DNA of 34,767 nucleotides from an uncultured Erysipelotrichaceae bacterium. GTDB lineage: Bacteria; Bacillota_I; Bacilli_A; RF39; UBA660. A model generated the notes under the pieces. It was not told the DNA's origin, ran no database searches, and saw only the letters and a program-made list of their open reading frames with translations. This document shows positions 16,834-23,921 of this stretch, piece by piece (within the stretch, counting starts at the first letter, position 1; every line of letters starts with the position of its first letter). The position numbers and the translations under genes are program-made. The DNA is taken from contig CADBSF010000033.1 of assembly GCA_902797265.1 (NCBI GenBank), positions 1 to 34,767 on the forward strand, given 5' to 3'.

Positions 16834-18210
16834 ATGACAGTAAAAGAATTATATGAAAAAGAAAAGAAAATAATAGGAAAAAAAATTACTTTAAAAGGAT
16901 GGATTAGAAATCATAGAAAGCAAAAAGAATTTGGTTTTATCGAGTTTTCGGATGGAACTTGTTTTAAACATGTTCAAATTGTATATGAAAATAAATTAAA
17001 AGATTTTGAAGAAATTCAAAAAATGCATAATGGGTCTAGTATCGAAGTAGTAGGAAAGGTTGTGGAATCATCAGGTAAACAATCGTTTGAAATCAATGCT
17101 AGTAAAATTCTATTACTAGGAGATTGTCCAGAAGATTATCCTATGCAACCAAAAAAGCATTCAAGAGAATTTTTAAGAGAAAAAGCTTATTTAAGACCAA
17201 GAACAAATTTGTTTCAAGCAGTATTTAGAATTCGTAGTGTAGCAGCTTTTGCTATTCATGAATATTTTCAAAAGAATGGTTATATCTATGTTCATACCCC
17301 ATTAATTACTACAGCAGATTGTGAAGGTAGTGACCAGATGTTTAAAATTACAACATTAGATTTTGATCATCTAGAAAAGAATGAAGAGGGAAAAGTTGAC
17401 TTATCAAAAGATTTATTTGGAAAAAAATCTTATATTACAGGTTCAGGTCAATTACATGGAGAAACATTTGCTCTTGCATTTAATAAAATCTATACTTTTG
17501 GACCTACTTTCCGTACAGAGAATTCAAATACGAAGACTCACGCTAATGAGTTTTGGATGATTGAACCAGAAATTGCATTTTGTGATTTAGAAGGAGTAAT
17601 GGATATCGAAGAAGATATGATTAAATATATTGTGAAATATGTTTTAGATCACTGTAAAGATGAGATTGATTTCTGTAATCAATTTGTAGAAGAGGGTTTA
17701 AGAGAAAAATTAGAAAAACTTCTATCCTCTCACTTTACAAGAATTACTCATAAAGAAGCTATTGATATTTTAAAGAAAGCTAAAGTAAAATGGGAATTTG
17801 AACCAAGTTATGAAGAAGATATTGCCAAAGAACATGAAAAATATATTACGGAATACTTTAATGGTCCGGTATTTATCACAAATTGGCCAAAGGATATTAA
17901 AGCTTGGTATATGAAATTAAATGATGATAATAAAACAGTTGCTGCTGTTGATTTAGAAGTACCAGGTTCTGGAGAATTAATTGGTGGTAGTCAAAGAGAA
18001 GATGACTATGATGTTCTACTAAAGAGAGCAAAAGATTTAGGAGTAAACACAGAAGAAGTAGATTGGTACATGAATTTAAGAAAATTTGGAGGTTGTTATC
18101 ATTCAGGATTTGGTATGGGATTTGAAAGATTAATCATGTACTTAACAGGAATTGATAATATTAGAGATTCGATTCCATATCCAAGAACACCAGGAAATTG
18201 TGATTATTAG
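16834..18210 (+). CDS. asnS: Asparagine--tRNA ligase
   Basis: Class IIb aminoacyl-tRNA synthetase charging tRNA-Asn. The N-terminal OB fold (about 15-100; KGWIRNHRKQKEFGFIEFSD) recognises the anticodon; the catalytic core has GSGQLHGETFALAFNKIYTFGPTFR (motif 2 region, here read in two parts), the Asn-type segment NTKTHANEFWMIEPE and motif 3 GFGMGFERLIMYLTG near the end. The 458 residues are of normal length. Last gene of the operon from 14358; a terminator overlaps its stop codon. Confidence 0.96.
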   Translation: MTVKELYEKEKKIIGKKITLKGWIRNHRKQKEFGFIEFSDGTCFKHVQIVYENKLKDFEEIQKMHNGSSIEVVGKVVESSGKQSFEINASKILLLGDCPEDYPMQPKKHSREFLREKAYLRPRTNLFQAVFRIRSVAAFAIHEYFQKNGYIYVHTPLITTADCEGSDQMFKITTLDFDHLEKNEEGKVDLSKDLFGKKSYITGSGQLHGETFALAFNKIYTFGPTFRTENSNTKTHANEFWMIEPEIAFCDLEGVMDIEEDMIKYIVKYVLDHCKDEIDFCNQFVEEGLREKLEKLLSSHFTRITHKEAIDILKKAKVKWEFEPSYEEDIAKEHEKYITEYFNGPVFITNWPKDIKAWYMKLNDDNKTVAAVDLEVPGSGELIGGSQREDDYDVLLKRAKDLGVNTEEVDWYMNLRKFGGCYHSGFGMGFERLIMYLTGIDNIRDSIPYPRTPGNCDY

Positions 18211-18234
18211 AAGAGATTTCTCTTCTTTTTTTTT
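18209..18234 (+). terminator. Terminator after asnS
   Basis: AGAAGAG (18209-18215), loop ATTT, CTCTTCT (18220-18226), then T to 18234. The stem begins inside the asnS stop codon. Confidence 0.85.
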
Positions 18235-18243
18235 GATAAATAG

Positions 18244-18252
18244 TGATATAAT
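18244..18252 (+). promoter_or_regulatory. Extended -10 promoter of the PP2C gene
   Basis: TGA-TATAAT (TG at 18244-18245, TATAAT at 18247-18252), directly after the asnS terminator and 22 bases before the ATG at 18275. No good -35 box. Confidence 0.5.
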
Positions 18253-18274
18253 AGATAATTGATTGGAGAGAGCC

Positions 18275-19075
18275 ATGGAAATATTAGATTGTAAAACAGA
18301 CATTGGTTTATTAAGAAGACAAAATGAAGATAGTGTTTTAGTGCTACGCCATAAAAAAAATAAAAATATAAAGTTACTAATCTGTGCTGATGGTATGGGT
18401 GGTAAAGAATATGGAGAAATCGCTTCGACTTTTGTTACTTCTTCTTTAGAAAAATGGTTTCAGAAAAAAGGTGTTAAGGAACTAAATAATATATCTAAAA
18501 TGGAAAAACTAATCCCTAGATATTGTAAAACTATGAATTCTAAATTAATAAAGAAGTATGGTGAAGATAAATTAGGAACTACTCTAGCTCTTGCCTTAAT
18601 AACGAAAAAAAATACATTAATATGTAATATAGGGGACTCTAGAACTTATATCTATCAAAAAAGAAAACTAATACAAATAACAGAAGATCATTCCGATATT
18701 TGGGAGTATTTTGAAACGAAAAAAGTAAAAAAAGAACATCTAAGATTTTTTTCTAATAGTAATGTAATTAATTCTTGTATTGGTATTAGTAAAGATTTAT
18801 GTATAGCATCTATCTATATAATTGATAATGATTATGATATATTATTACAATTTACAGATGGAGTAACTGACTGTTTAATGGATAAAAAAATCAAGAAGAT
18901 AATTAAGAAGACACCAAAGATGTATCTCCTACAAGAAATTATAAATGAAGCAGTCTATAAAAAACAAAAATATCATATTCCTAGATATCTAAAAAGAAAG
19001 AAATATTCAGATTATATGATTCCAACGAATGGAAGAGATAATGCTAGTGGAACAATTTACATTAAAGATGTATAA
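18275..19075 (+). CDS. PP2C-family serine/threonine protein phosphatase
   Basis: A 266-residue Mn/Mg-dependent phosphatase of the PrpC/Stp1 type. Metal-binding and signature segments are all present: GLLRRQNEDS (11-20), CADGMGGKEYGE (37-48, Asp39), LGTTLALAL, NIGDSRTYIY, LQFTDGVTD and the C-terminal DNASGTI. Bacterial relatives reverse phosphorylation by PASTA-domain Ser/Thr kinases and act on cell wall and division regulators; no kinase gene is in this window, although it is usually the adjacent gene. ATG 18275 is chosen because TTGGAG lies 6 bases upstream; the TTG at 18263 is itself part of that site. Confidence 0.92.
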   Translation: MEILDCKTDIGLLRRQNEDSVLVLRHKKNKNIKLLICADGMGGKEYGEIASTFVTSSLEKWFQKKGVKELNNISKMEKLIPRYCKTMNSKLIKKYGEDKLGTTLALALITKKNTLICNIGDSRTYIYQKRKLIQITEDHSDIWEYFETKKVKKEHLRFFSNSNVINSCIGISKDLCIASIYIIDNDYDILLQFTDGVTDCLMDKKIKKIIKKTPKMYLLQEIINEAVYKKQKYHIPRYLKRKKYSDYMIPTNGRDNASGTIYIKDV

Positions 19076-19089
19076 TTGTTCTTTTTTTT
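19050..19089 (+). terminator. Terminator overlapping the 3' end of the PP2C gene
   Basis: GAACAATT-TACAT (19050-19062) pairs with ATGTA-T-AATTGTTC (19068-19081), a 13-bp stem with one bulged T, followed by eight T. Most of the stem lies inside the last codons of the gene. Confidence 0.8.
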
Positions 19090-19116
19090 CTCATCCTAAA
19101 AGTAGAGGAGAGAAAA

Positions 19117-19629
19117 ATGAAAAAACTAGGAATATTAATGATATCAATATTGATAATGGGTTGTAGTATGATTGATAAAAGCCCAACGAAGGCAGTATCT
19201 TCTTTTTTTCAGAAATATCAAAATTTAGATACTACTATCTTAAAAGATTTGGATACTATGATAGAGAATACTAGTGAAATGAATCGTAAACAAAAAGAAG
19301 AATATAAGAGTCTATTTATCAGGCAATATCAAAATCTATCATACAAAATAAAAAAAGAAGAGATGAGTACTAATAAAAAAGAATCTGATGTGGAGGTAGA
19401 AATTGAAGTATTAAATTATCAAGAAGCTAAAGTAAGAGCAAAACAAAAAGTAATAGAAAATAATGAAGAAAACTATATTGATCTACAATTACAAGAAATG
19501 AAACAAACAACCAGTAAAATTAAATATGACTTAACAATTCACCTAGAAAATCGAAAAGGGAACTGGATTATTCGAAATTTGACAGAAGAAGACATAAAAA
19601 AAATACATGGTATATTTGAATATTATTAG
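19117..19629 (+). CDS. Small lipoprotein of unknown function
   Basis: A 170-residue protein with a lipoprotein signal peptide (KK, hydrophobic stretch, lipobox IMGC, Cys16), so it should be anchored at the outer face of the membrane. After the lipobox, SPTKAVSSFFQKY is followed by helices and then beta strands ending in GNWIIRNLTEED, a layout seen in NTF2-like lipoproteins. I cannot assign a function. It lies 41 bases after the PP2C gene behind a terminator, with a GAGGAG ribosome binding site, and is closed by its own terminator. Confidence 0.75.
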   Translation: MKKLGILMISILIMGCSMIDKSPTKAVSSFFQKYQNLDTTILKDLDTMIENTSEMNRKQKEEYKSLFIRQYQNLSYKIKKEEMSTNKKESDVEVEIEVLNYQEAKVRAKQKVIENNEENYIDLQLQEMKQTTSKIKYDLTIHLENRKGNWIIRNLTEEDIKKIHGIFEYY

Positions 19630-19655
19630 AAAGTGTTAATTAACACTTTTTTTTT
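19630..19655 (+). terminator. Terminator after the lipoprotein gene
   Basis: Perfect palindrome AAAGTGTTAATTAACACTTT (19630-19649) followed by T to 19655. Confidence 0.88.
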
Positions 19656-19666
19656 GGAAAAATATT

Positions 19667-19675
19667 TGGTATAAT
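19667..19675 (+). promoter_or_regulatory. Extended -10 promoter of the HerA-like gene
   Basis: TGG-TATAAT (TATAAT at 19670-19675), 22 bases before the ATG at 19698. No clear -35 box at 17 bases. Confidence 0.5.
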
Positions 19676-19697
19676 TTAGTAGAATAAGGGTGATTGT

Positions 19698-21662
19698 ATG
19701 TTAGGAAAAGTAGAAGAAATAATAGATAGTAATGTCTATATCAACTTAGATATTGATATTACGAAACAACCTAGTTTGGTTAACTATCATATTATTTTTG
19801 AAGATGGTACTGGTAAAAAAATAGTAGGAGAGATTGCAAATACAAATAAAGAAAAGATGACTGCAACCATTGTTGGAGAAATTAAAGATGGGGAATTCCT
19901 TCCTGGAGGAAATAACAAACCATCATTTGGATCAACAATTCGTTTAATTAGTGAAGAAGAATTAACCCTTCTTTTTGGAAAAAGTGACTTAGAGTTTGGT
20001 TATACAAACTTTGGAACAAGTAATGTATATGATAATTATAAGATTAATGTCAATGTAGATGATTTTTTTAATACTCATTTTAGTATCTTAGGAAATACAG
20101 GAGCAGGAAAAAGTTGTACAGTAGCTTCTGTTCTTCAAAAATTATTAGTAGGTGGACCAAAACCTCCAACGAATTCCTCTTTCTTTTTCTTTGATGCTTA
20201 TGGAGAATATACAAATGCATTTGAAAAGTTAAATGAAAAAAATAGTAATATTCATTATAAATCTTATACAACTAATATTTATGATGAGACTACAGAAATG
20301 TTACGAATACCGATATGGTTATTAGATGTAGATGATTTAGCTTTATTATTAGATGCAACGACTCCAAGCCAACTTCCTATTATCGAGAAAACATTAAAAC
20401 TAGTATCCATCTTAACGGGAAATAGTGAAAATGTTACCGTGAAGAAAAATGATATTATTGCTAGAGCATTGCTAGATATCTTAGTTAGTGGAAAAGATTC
20501 TACGAAAATAAGAGACCAAGTAATTGGTATTTTAACTAAATTTAATACAGAAAGTTTGAATCTAGAAAGTCAAATTGTTCAGCCAGGTTATACAAGAACT
20601 TTAAAACAATGCTTATTTATTGATAGAACTGGTAAAATGCAAGAAATGGAATTAGTTGTTGAATTTGTAAGTACTTATACAGTTGATGAAGCAATTGATA
20701 TTCCACCAGAAGAGTTGAACTATTTCTACACATTAAGTGATTTAGAGATGGCAATGGATTTTGCATTAATCAGTGAAGGTATTTTGAAGAGTGATAAAAT
20801 ATTTGATACCTCAAATGTTATGAGTGTTAGACTTCATACTCTAGCAACAGGTGAAAATAGAGAATATTTTACTTATCCTAAATTTGTTACAAGAAATCAA
20901 TATATAGATAGTTTATTATGGGATGCTAAGTCAAATAGTAAAGCTCAAATAGTAAACTTCAACATTAACTACGTAGATGATAGAATTGCTAAGGTTATGA
21001 CAAAGATTATTTCAAGAATGTTATTCCTACGTTCTAGTACGATAAGACCTCGTGGTAGTAATGCTTACCATATTATGATAGAAGAAGCACACCGTTATGT
21101 TCAAAGAGACAGAGATGTAGATTTATTAGGTTACAATATATTTGAACGTATTTCCAAAGAAGGAAGAAAATACGGTATCTTCTTAGCATTAATTACTCAA
21201 AGACCAAGTGAATTATCAGATACTTGTATTTCTCAATGTATGAATTTCATTATATTAAGAACTGTCCATCCAACCGACTTAAAATACATCAAAGAAATGG
21301 TTCCTAGTGTTTCTTCAGAAATTATGTTACAATTGAAGAATCTAAAACCAGGAAATTGTATTGCCTTTGGATCAGCATTTAAAGTTCCAACTATGATGAA
21401 AGTGGATTTACCAGACCCAAGACCATTATCAAATAATGTTGAAATCAGTAAAGTATGGTATACAGCTAATAGTACAACTGCTCCAACAGTAAATGCTTAT
21501 ATGTCAACAAATGGTGTAAATAATCAGCAATTTGGTTTAGAAAGTGATTTCACAACTCAACAGCCAATGAATTATATGAATGGACAAGAGAATGGTCAAT
21601 ATAGGAATCAAGATTATGGAAATTATAGTAATCCAAATACGGATGACTTACTATTAGATTAA
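19698..21662 (+). CDS. HerA-like hexameric ATPase (DUF87 family)
   Basis: A 654-residue cytoplasmic ATPase. The N-terminal beta-barrel (HAS-barrel-like, about 1-100) is followed by Walker A GNTGAGKSCT (about 132-141) and Walker B IMIEEAHRY (about 459-467), then the ALITQRPSEL sensor segment and a C-terminal segment GNCIAFGSAF, as in HerA DNA translocases. A low-complexity Asn/Gln-rich tail (about 590-645) is unusual. HerA partners with the NurA nuclease in archaea and with other effectors in bacterial defence; no NurA or other nuclease is adjacent here. It lies upstream of sepF and divIVA, so a chromosome-related role is possible (inference). GGGTGAT precedes the ATG. Confidence 0.88.
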   Translation: MLGKVEEIIDSNVYINLDIDITKQPSLVNYHIIFEDGTGKKIVGEIANTNKEKMTATIVGEIKDGEFLPGGNNKPSFGSTIRLISEEELTLLFGKSDLEFGYTNFGTSNVYDNYKINVNVDDFFNTHFSILGNTGAGKSCTVASVLQKLLVGGPKPPTNSSFFFFDAYGEYTNAFEKLNEKNSNIHYKSYTTNIYDETTEMLRIPIWLLDVDDLALLLDATTPSQLPIIEKTLKLVSILTGNSENVTVKKNDIIARALLDILVSGKDSTKIRDQVIGILTKFNTESLNLESQIVQPGYTRTLKQCLFIDRTGKMQEMELVVEFVSTYTVDEAIDIPPEELNYFYTLSDLEMAMDFALISEGILKSDKIFDTSNVMSVRLHTLATGENREYFTYPKFVTRNQYIDSLLWDAKSNSKAQIVNFNINYVDDRIAKVMTKIISRMLFLRSSTIRPRGSNAYHIMIEEAHRYVQRDRDVDLLGYNIFERISKEGRKYGIFLALITQRPSELSDTCISQCMNFIILRTVHPTDLKYIKEMVPSVSSEIMLQLKNLKPGNCIAFGSAFKVPTMMKVDLPDPRPLSNNVEISKVWYTANSTTAPTVNAYMSTNGVNNQQFGLESDFTTQQPMNYMNGQENGQYRNQDYGNYSNPNTDDLLLD

Positions 21663-21746
21663 AATATACTTTTTCTTTTCTAAAAAATATGATAAAATAA
21701 AAGAAAATGAAATAAAAATTATTTTTAACTTATACGGAGGATTAAA

Positions 21747-22175
21747 ATGAAAGATAAACTTAAAGGATTTTTTGGTGGAGTAGAGGAAACCCCAGAAACA
21801 CCAGCAGAAGAAAGTTATTACACAACATCGAAAGAAGAATATCATGAACAAAATGGAATAGCAGGTTCTAAAATGATGCTACTAGAACCTCGAGCTTATT
21901 CAGAAAGTCAGCAAATAGCAGACTACTTAAAAAGTAGAAGTGCGGTTGTGGTAAACTTAAAGAGAGTAACACCAGATCAAGCAAAAAGAATCGTAGATTT
22001 TCTATATGGAACGATATATGCCATTGGAGGAGATTTACAAAAACTTGGAGGCGGAATATTCCTATGTACTCCAAATAATGTAAATGTAGAAGGAACGATT
22101 AGTGAAGATAATAATCCATCAAAAACGAATCAAAAGGGTAAAAAGGATAAAGAGGACGACGAAGATTTTTTCTAA
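21747..22175 (+). CDS. sepF: Cell division protein SepF
   Basis: A 142-residue protein that links FtsZ to the membrane. The N-terminal amphipathic helix ([10 protein letters not shown], residues 2-11) and the conserved C-terminal domain are both present: [33 protein letters not shown]-like [11 protein letters not shown], and the [17 protein letters not shown] core. The acidic tail EDDEDFF is variable in the family. The ATG follows CGGAGG. With divIVA 27 bases downstream and ileS further on, this is the recognisable tail of the Bacillota division gene cluster. Confidence 0.95.
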   Translation: MKDKLKGFFGGVEETPETPAEESYYTTSKEEYHEQNGIAGSKMMLLEPRAYSESQQIADYLKSRSAVVVNLKRVTPDQAKRIVDFLYGTIYAIGGDLQKLGGGIFLCTPNNVNVEGTISEDNNPSKTNQKGKKDKEDDEDFF

Positions 22176-22202
22176 AATAGAAACCTAACCTGAGGTGATG
22201 AT

Positions 22203-22640
22203 ATGGATAATTTTTCAACAGCAGAAAATGGATATAACAAAGAGGAAGTAAATCGATTTGTAAAAGAAGTTATTAAAGAAACAGAAATTATTATAAAAAC
22301 GGTAAATGAACAAAGTAAAGAAATAGAGAGTTTAAAAAAAGAATTAGAGCATCATAAAAATTTAGAAAGAATCCATAATGATTCTATTACAAAAAATCAA
22401 GAAATTAATAACAATATCCGACTTCTTGCTCAAGAAGAAAGCAATATGATTATTGAAAATGCCAAACATAATGCCTCAAGAATTGTAAATGAAGCTTTAT
22501 TAAAAGCAGATAAGATTGAAAAAAATGCAGAAAATTTAGAAAGAAATATGAAAATATTTAAACGAAAATTAAAAATTATTATGGAACAACAACAAGCTGT
22601 AGTAGATGAAATTGAAATATTAGAATTGGATGCAGAATAA
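22203..22640 (+). CDS. divIVA: DivIVA-family protein
   Basis: A 145-residue coiled-coil protein. The N-terminal FSTAENGYNKEEVNRFV (residues 4-20) is the DivIVA lipid-binding domain signature, although the usual preceding ten residues with the membrane-inserting Phe are shortened. Two heptad-rich segments follow (about 30-70 and 80-140). It marks curved membrane (poles and septa) and recruits division or wall-synthesis partners. AGGTGATG is the ribosome binding site. It is not followed by ileS directly but by a T-box leader and an exchanger gene. Confidence 0.88.
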   Translation: MDNFSTAENGYNKEEVNRFVKEVIKETEIIIKTVNEQSKEIESLKKELEHHKNLERIHNDSITKNQEINNNIRLLAQEESNMIIENAKHNASRIVNEALLKADKIEKNAENLERNMKIFKRKLKIIMEQQQAVVDEIEILELDAE

Positions 22641-22679
22641 TTTTAATCCACACTGTTTTGAAAGGAAATGAAAAAAGAG

Positions 22680-22708
22680 TTGTATCTTTAAAAAAAATGT
22701 GTTATATT
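22680..22708 (+). promoter_or_regulatory. Promoter of the T-box operon
   Basis: TTGTAT (22680-22685), 17-base spacer, TATATT (22703-22708), about 7 bases before the start of the T-box leader. Confidence 0.6.
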
Positions 22709-22714
22709 ATCACT

Positions 22715-22935
22715 AAAGCAAGAGCGAAAGACGGAATACTATTATTTCTTTCAAGAGAGCTTGTATTTGGTGAGAACAAGTAAGAAACTAGTATTCGGAT
22801 CACTTTCAAGTTGTGATTTATGGATAAGATAGATACGGTAACGCGTTATAGTAATGAAGATAAGTAATACTTATAAATTAAGGTGGTACCACGGAACAAT
22901 TCGTCCTTAGACGGCTTGTTCTTTTTCTTTTTTTT
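22715..22935 (+). promoter_or_regulatory. T-box riboswitch leader, isoleucine specific
   Basis: This fills the 322-base gap between divIVA and the next gene. Stem I: GAAAG (22726-22730) pairs with CTTTC (22803-22807), and GAATACTA (22734-22741) pairs with TAGTATTC (22789-22796). The internal loop between them holds GGATCA, where ATC (22799-22801) is an Ile codon followed by the usual A, and is the specifier. The T-box core AGGTGGTACCACGG lies at 22881-22894; its TGGT (22884-22887) is complementary to ACCA, the acceptor end of uncharged tRNA with discriminator A. A terminator follows. Uncharged tRNA-Ile should favour the antiterminator and switch on the exchanger gene and ileS. Confidence 0.93.
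22894..22935 (+). terminator. Regulated terminator of the T-box leader
   Basis: GAACAA (22894-22899) with TTGTTC (22916-22921), plus an inner CGTC/GACG stem, followed by a T-rich tract to 22935. The 5' strand is adjacent to the T-box core, so terminator and antiterminator are mutually exclusive. Confidence 0.85.
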
Positions 22936-22962
22936 GATTCATAAAATAAAAAGGGTGATGTT

Positions 22963-23910
22963 ATGATTCTAAATATGATATTATTAATACTTGGATTTAT
23001 TATATTAATTAAAGGAGCAGATTTCTTTGTTGATGGGGCAAGTGGAATTGCTAGTAACTTTAAAGTTCCAAAAATACTAATTGGTTTAACGATTGTTGCT
23101 TTTGGTACTTCTGCTCCAGAATTAGCTGTTAGTATAAAATCCATTCTTTCTGGTAATGGAGATATTGTTCTAGGAAATGTAATTGGTAGTAATATATTAA
23201 ATATTTTATTAATATTAGGATGTAGTAGTTTAGTTCATTCCTTAACAGTCAAAAATAATACCGTAAAAAAAGAATTACCTATCACATTATTAATTACTAC
23301 GTTATTTGCTACTCTTTTATCCGATAATATTTTTGATAGAGGAGTAAAGAATACTTTTACAAGAGGAGACGGAATAATTCTATTATTGTTTTTCTCCGTA
23401 TTTATATATTATTTAATATCCATATCAAGAAAAAGAGAAGAAGAGGAAGAAGGAAAGATATTATCATTACCAAGATCAGCTTTGTATATCATAATTGGTT
23501 TAACTGGTATTATTCTAGGAAGTAATTTTGTGGTAGATTCAGCGGTTTTTATCGCAAAATATTGGGGAGTTAGTGAAAGATTGATATCCTTAACGATTAT
23601 TGCTTTAGGAACTTCTCTTCCAGAATTAGTGACAAGTCTTACAGCAACTAGAAAAAAACAATATGATATTGCAATAGGAAATGTAGTAGGTAGTAATATA
23701 TTCAATATAGGTGTTGTAGTAGGAATCCCTACAACTTTATTTGGAGGAATAGGAATTATATCCTTTAGTTATATAGACTTATTAGTAATGATATCATCTG
23801 CTATATTGTTATTTATGTTTTCTTTAAAAGGATATAAAATTAGTAAATCAGAAGGATTATTATTTTTACTAGTTTTTATCATTTATTATAGTTATGTATT
23901 ATTAGGTTAG
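22963..23910 (+). CDS. CaCA-family Na+/Ca2+ exchanger-like membrane protein
   Basis: A 315-residue integral membrane protein with about ten hydrophobic segments and the internal duplication of calcium/cation antiporters: alpha-1 GTSAPELAVSIKS followed by GNVIGSNILNILLILG, and alpha-2 GTSLPELVTSLTA followed by GNVVGSNIFNIGVVVG. The Glu residues in both PEL motifs, which bind the cation, are kept. Resembles YrbG-type proteins. A cytosolic Lys/Glu-rich loop (about 150-160) joins the halves. AAGGGTGAT precedes the ATG. It is the first gene after the Ile T-box and lies 11 bases before ileS, so it should respond to isoleucyl-tRNA levels. Transported ions are inferred from the family. Confidence 0.92.
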   Translation: MILNMILLILGFIILIKGADFFVDGASGIASNFKVPKILIGLTIVAFGTSAPELAVSIKSILSGNGDIVLGNVIGSNILNILLILGCSSLVHSLTVKNNTVKKELPITLLITTLFATLLSDNIFDRGVKNTFTRGDGIILLLFFSVFIYYLISISRKREEEEEGKILSLPRSALYIIIGLTGIILGSNFVVDSAVFIAKYWGVSERLISLTIIALGTSLPELVTSLTATRKKQYDIAIGNVVGSNIFNIGVVVGIPTTLFGGIGIISFSYIDLLVMISSAILLFMFSLKGYKISKSEGLLFLLVFIIYYSYVLLG

Positions 23911-23921
23911 GAGTGTTTGAA

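Noticed and set aside
19698-21662. HerA-like ATPase as part of an antiphage system
   Set aside because: No nuclease, SIR2, DUF4297 or other effector gene is adjacent; the neighbours are a lipoprotein and division genes.
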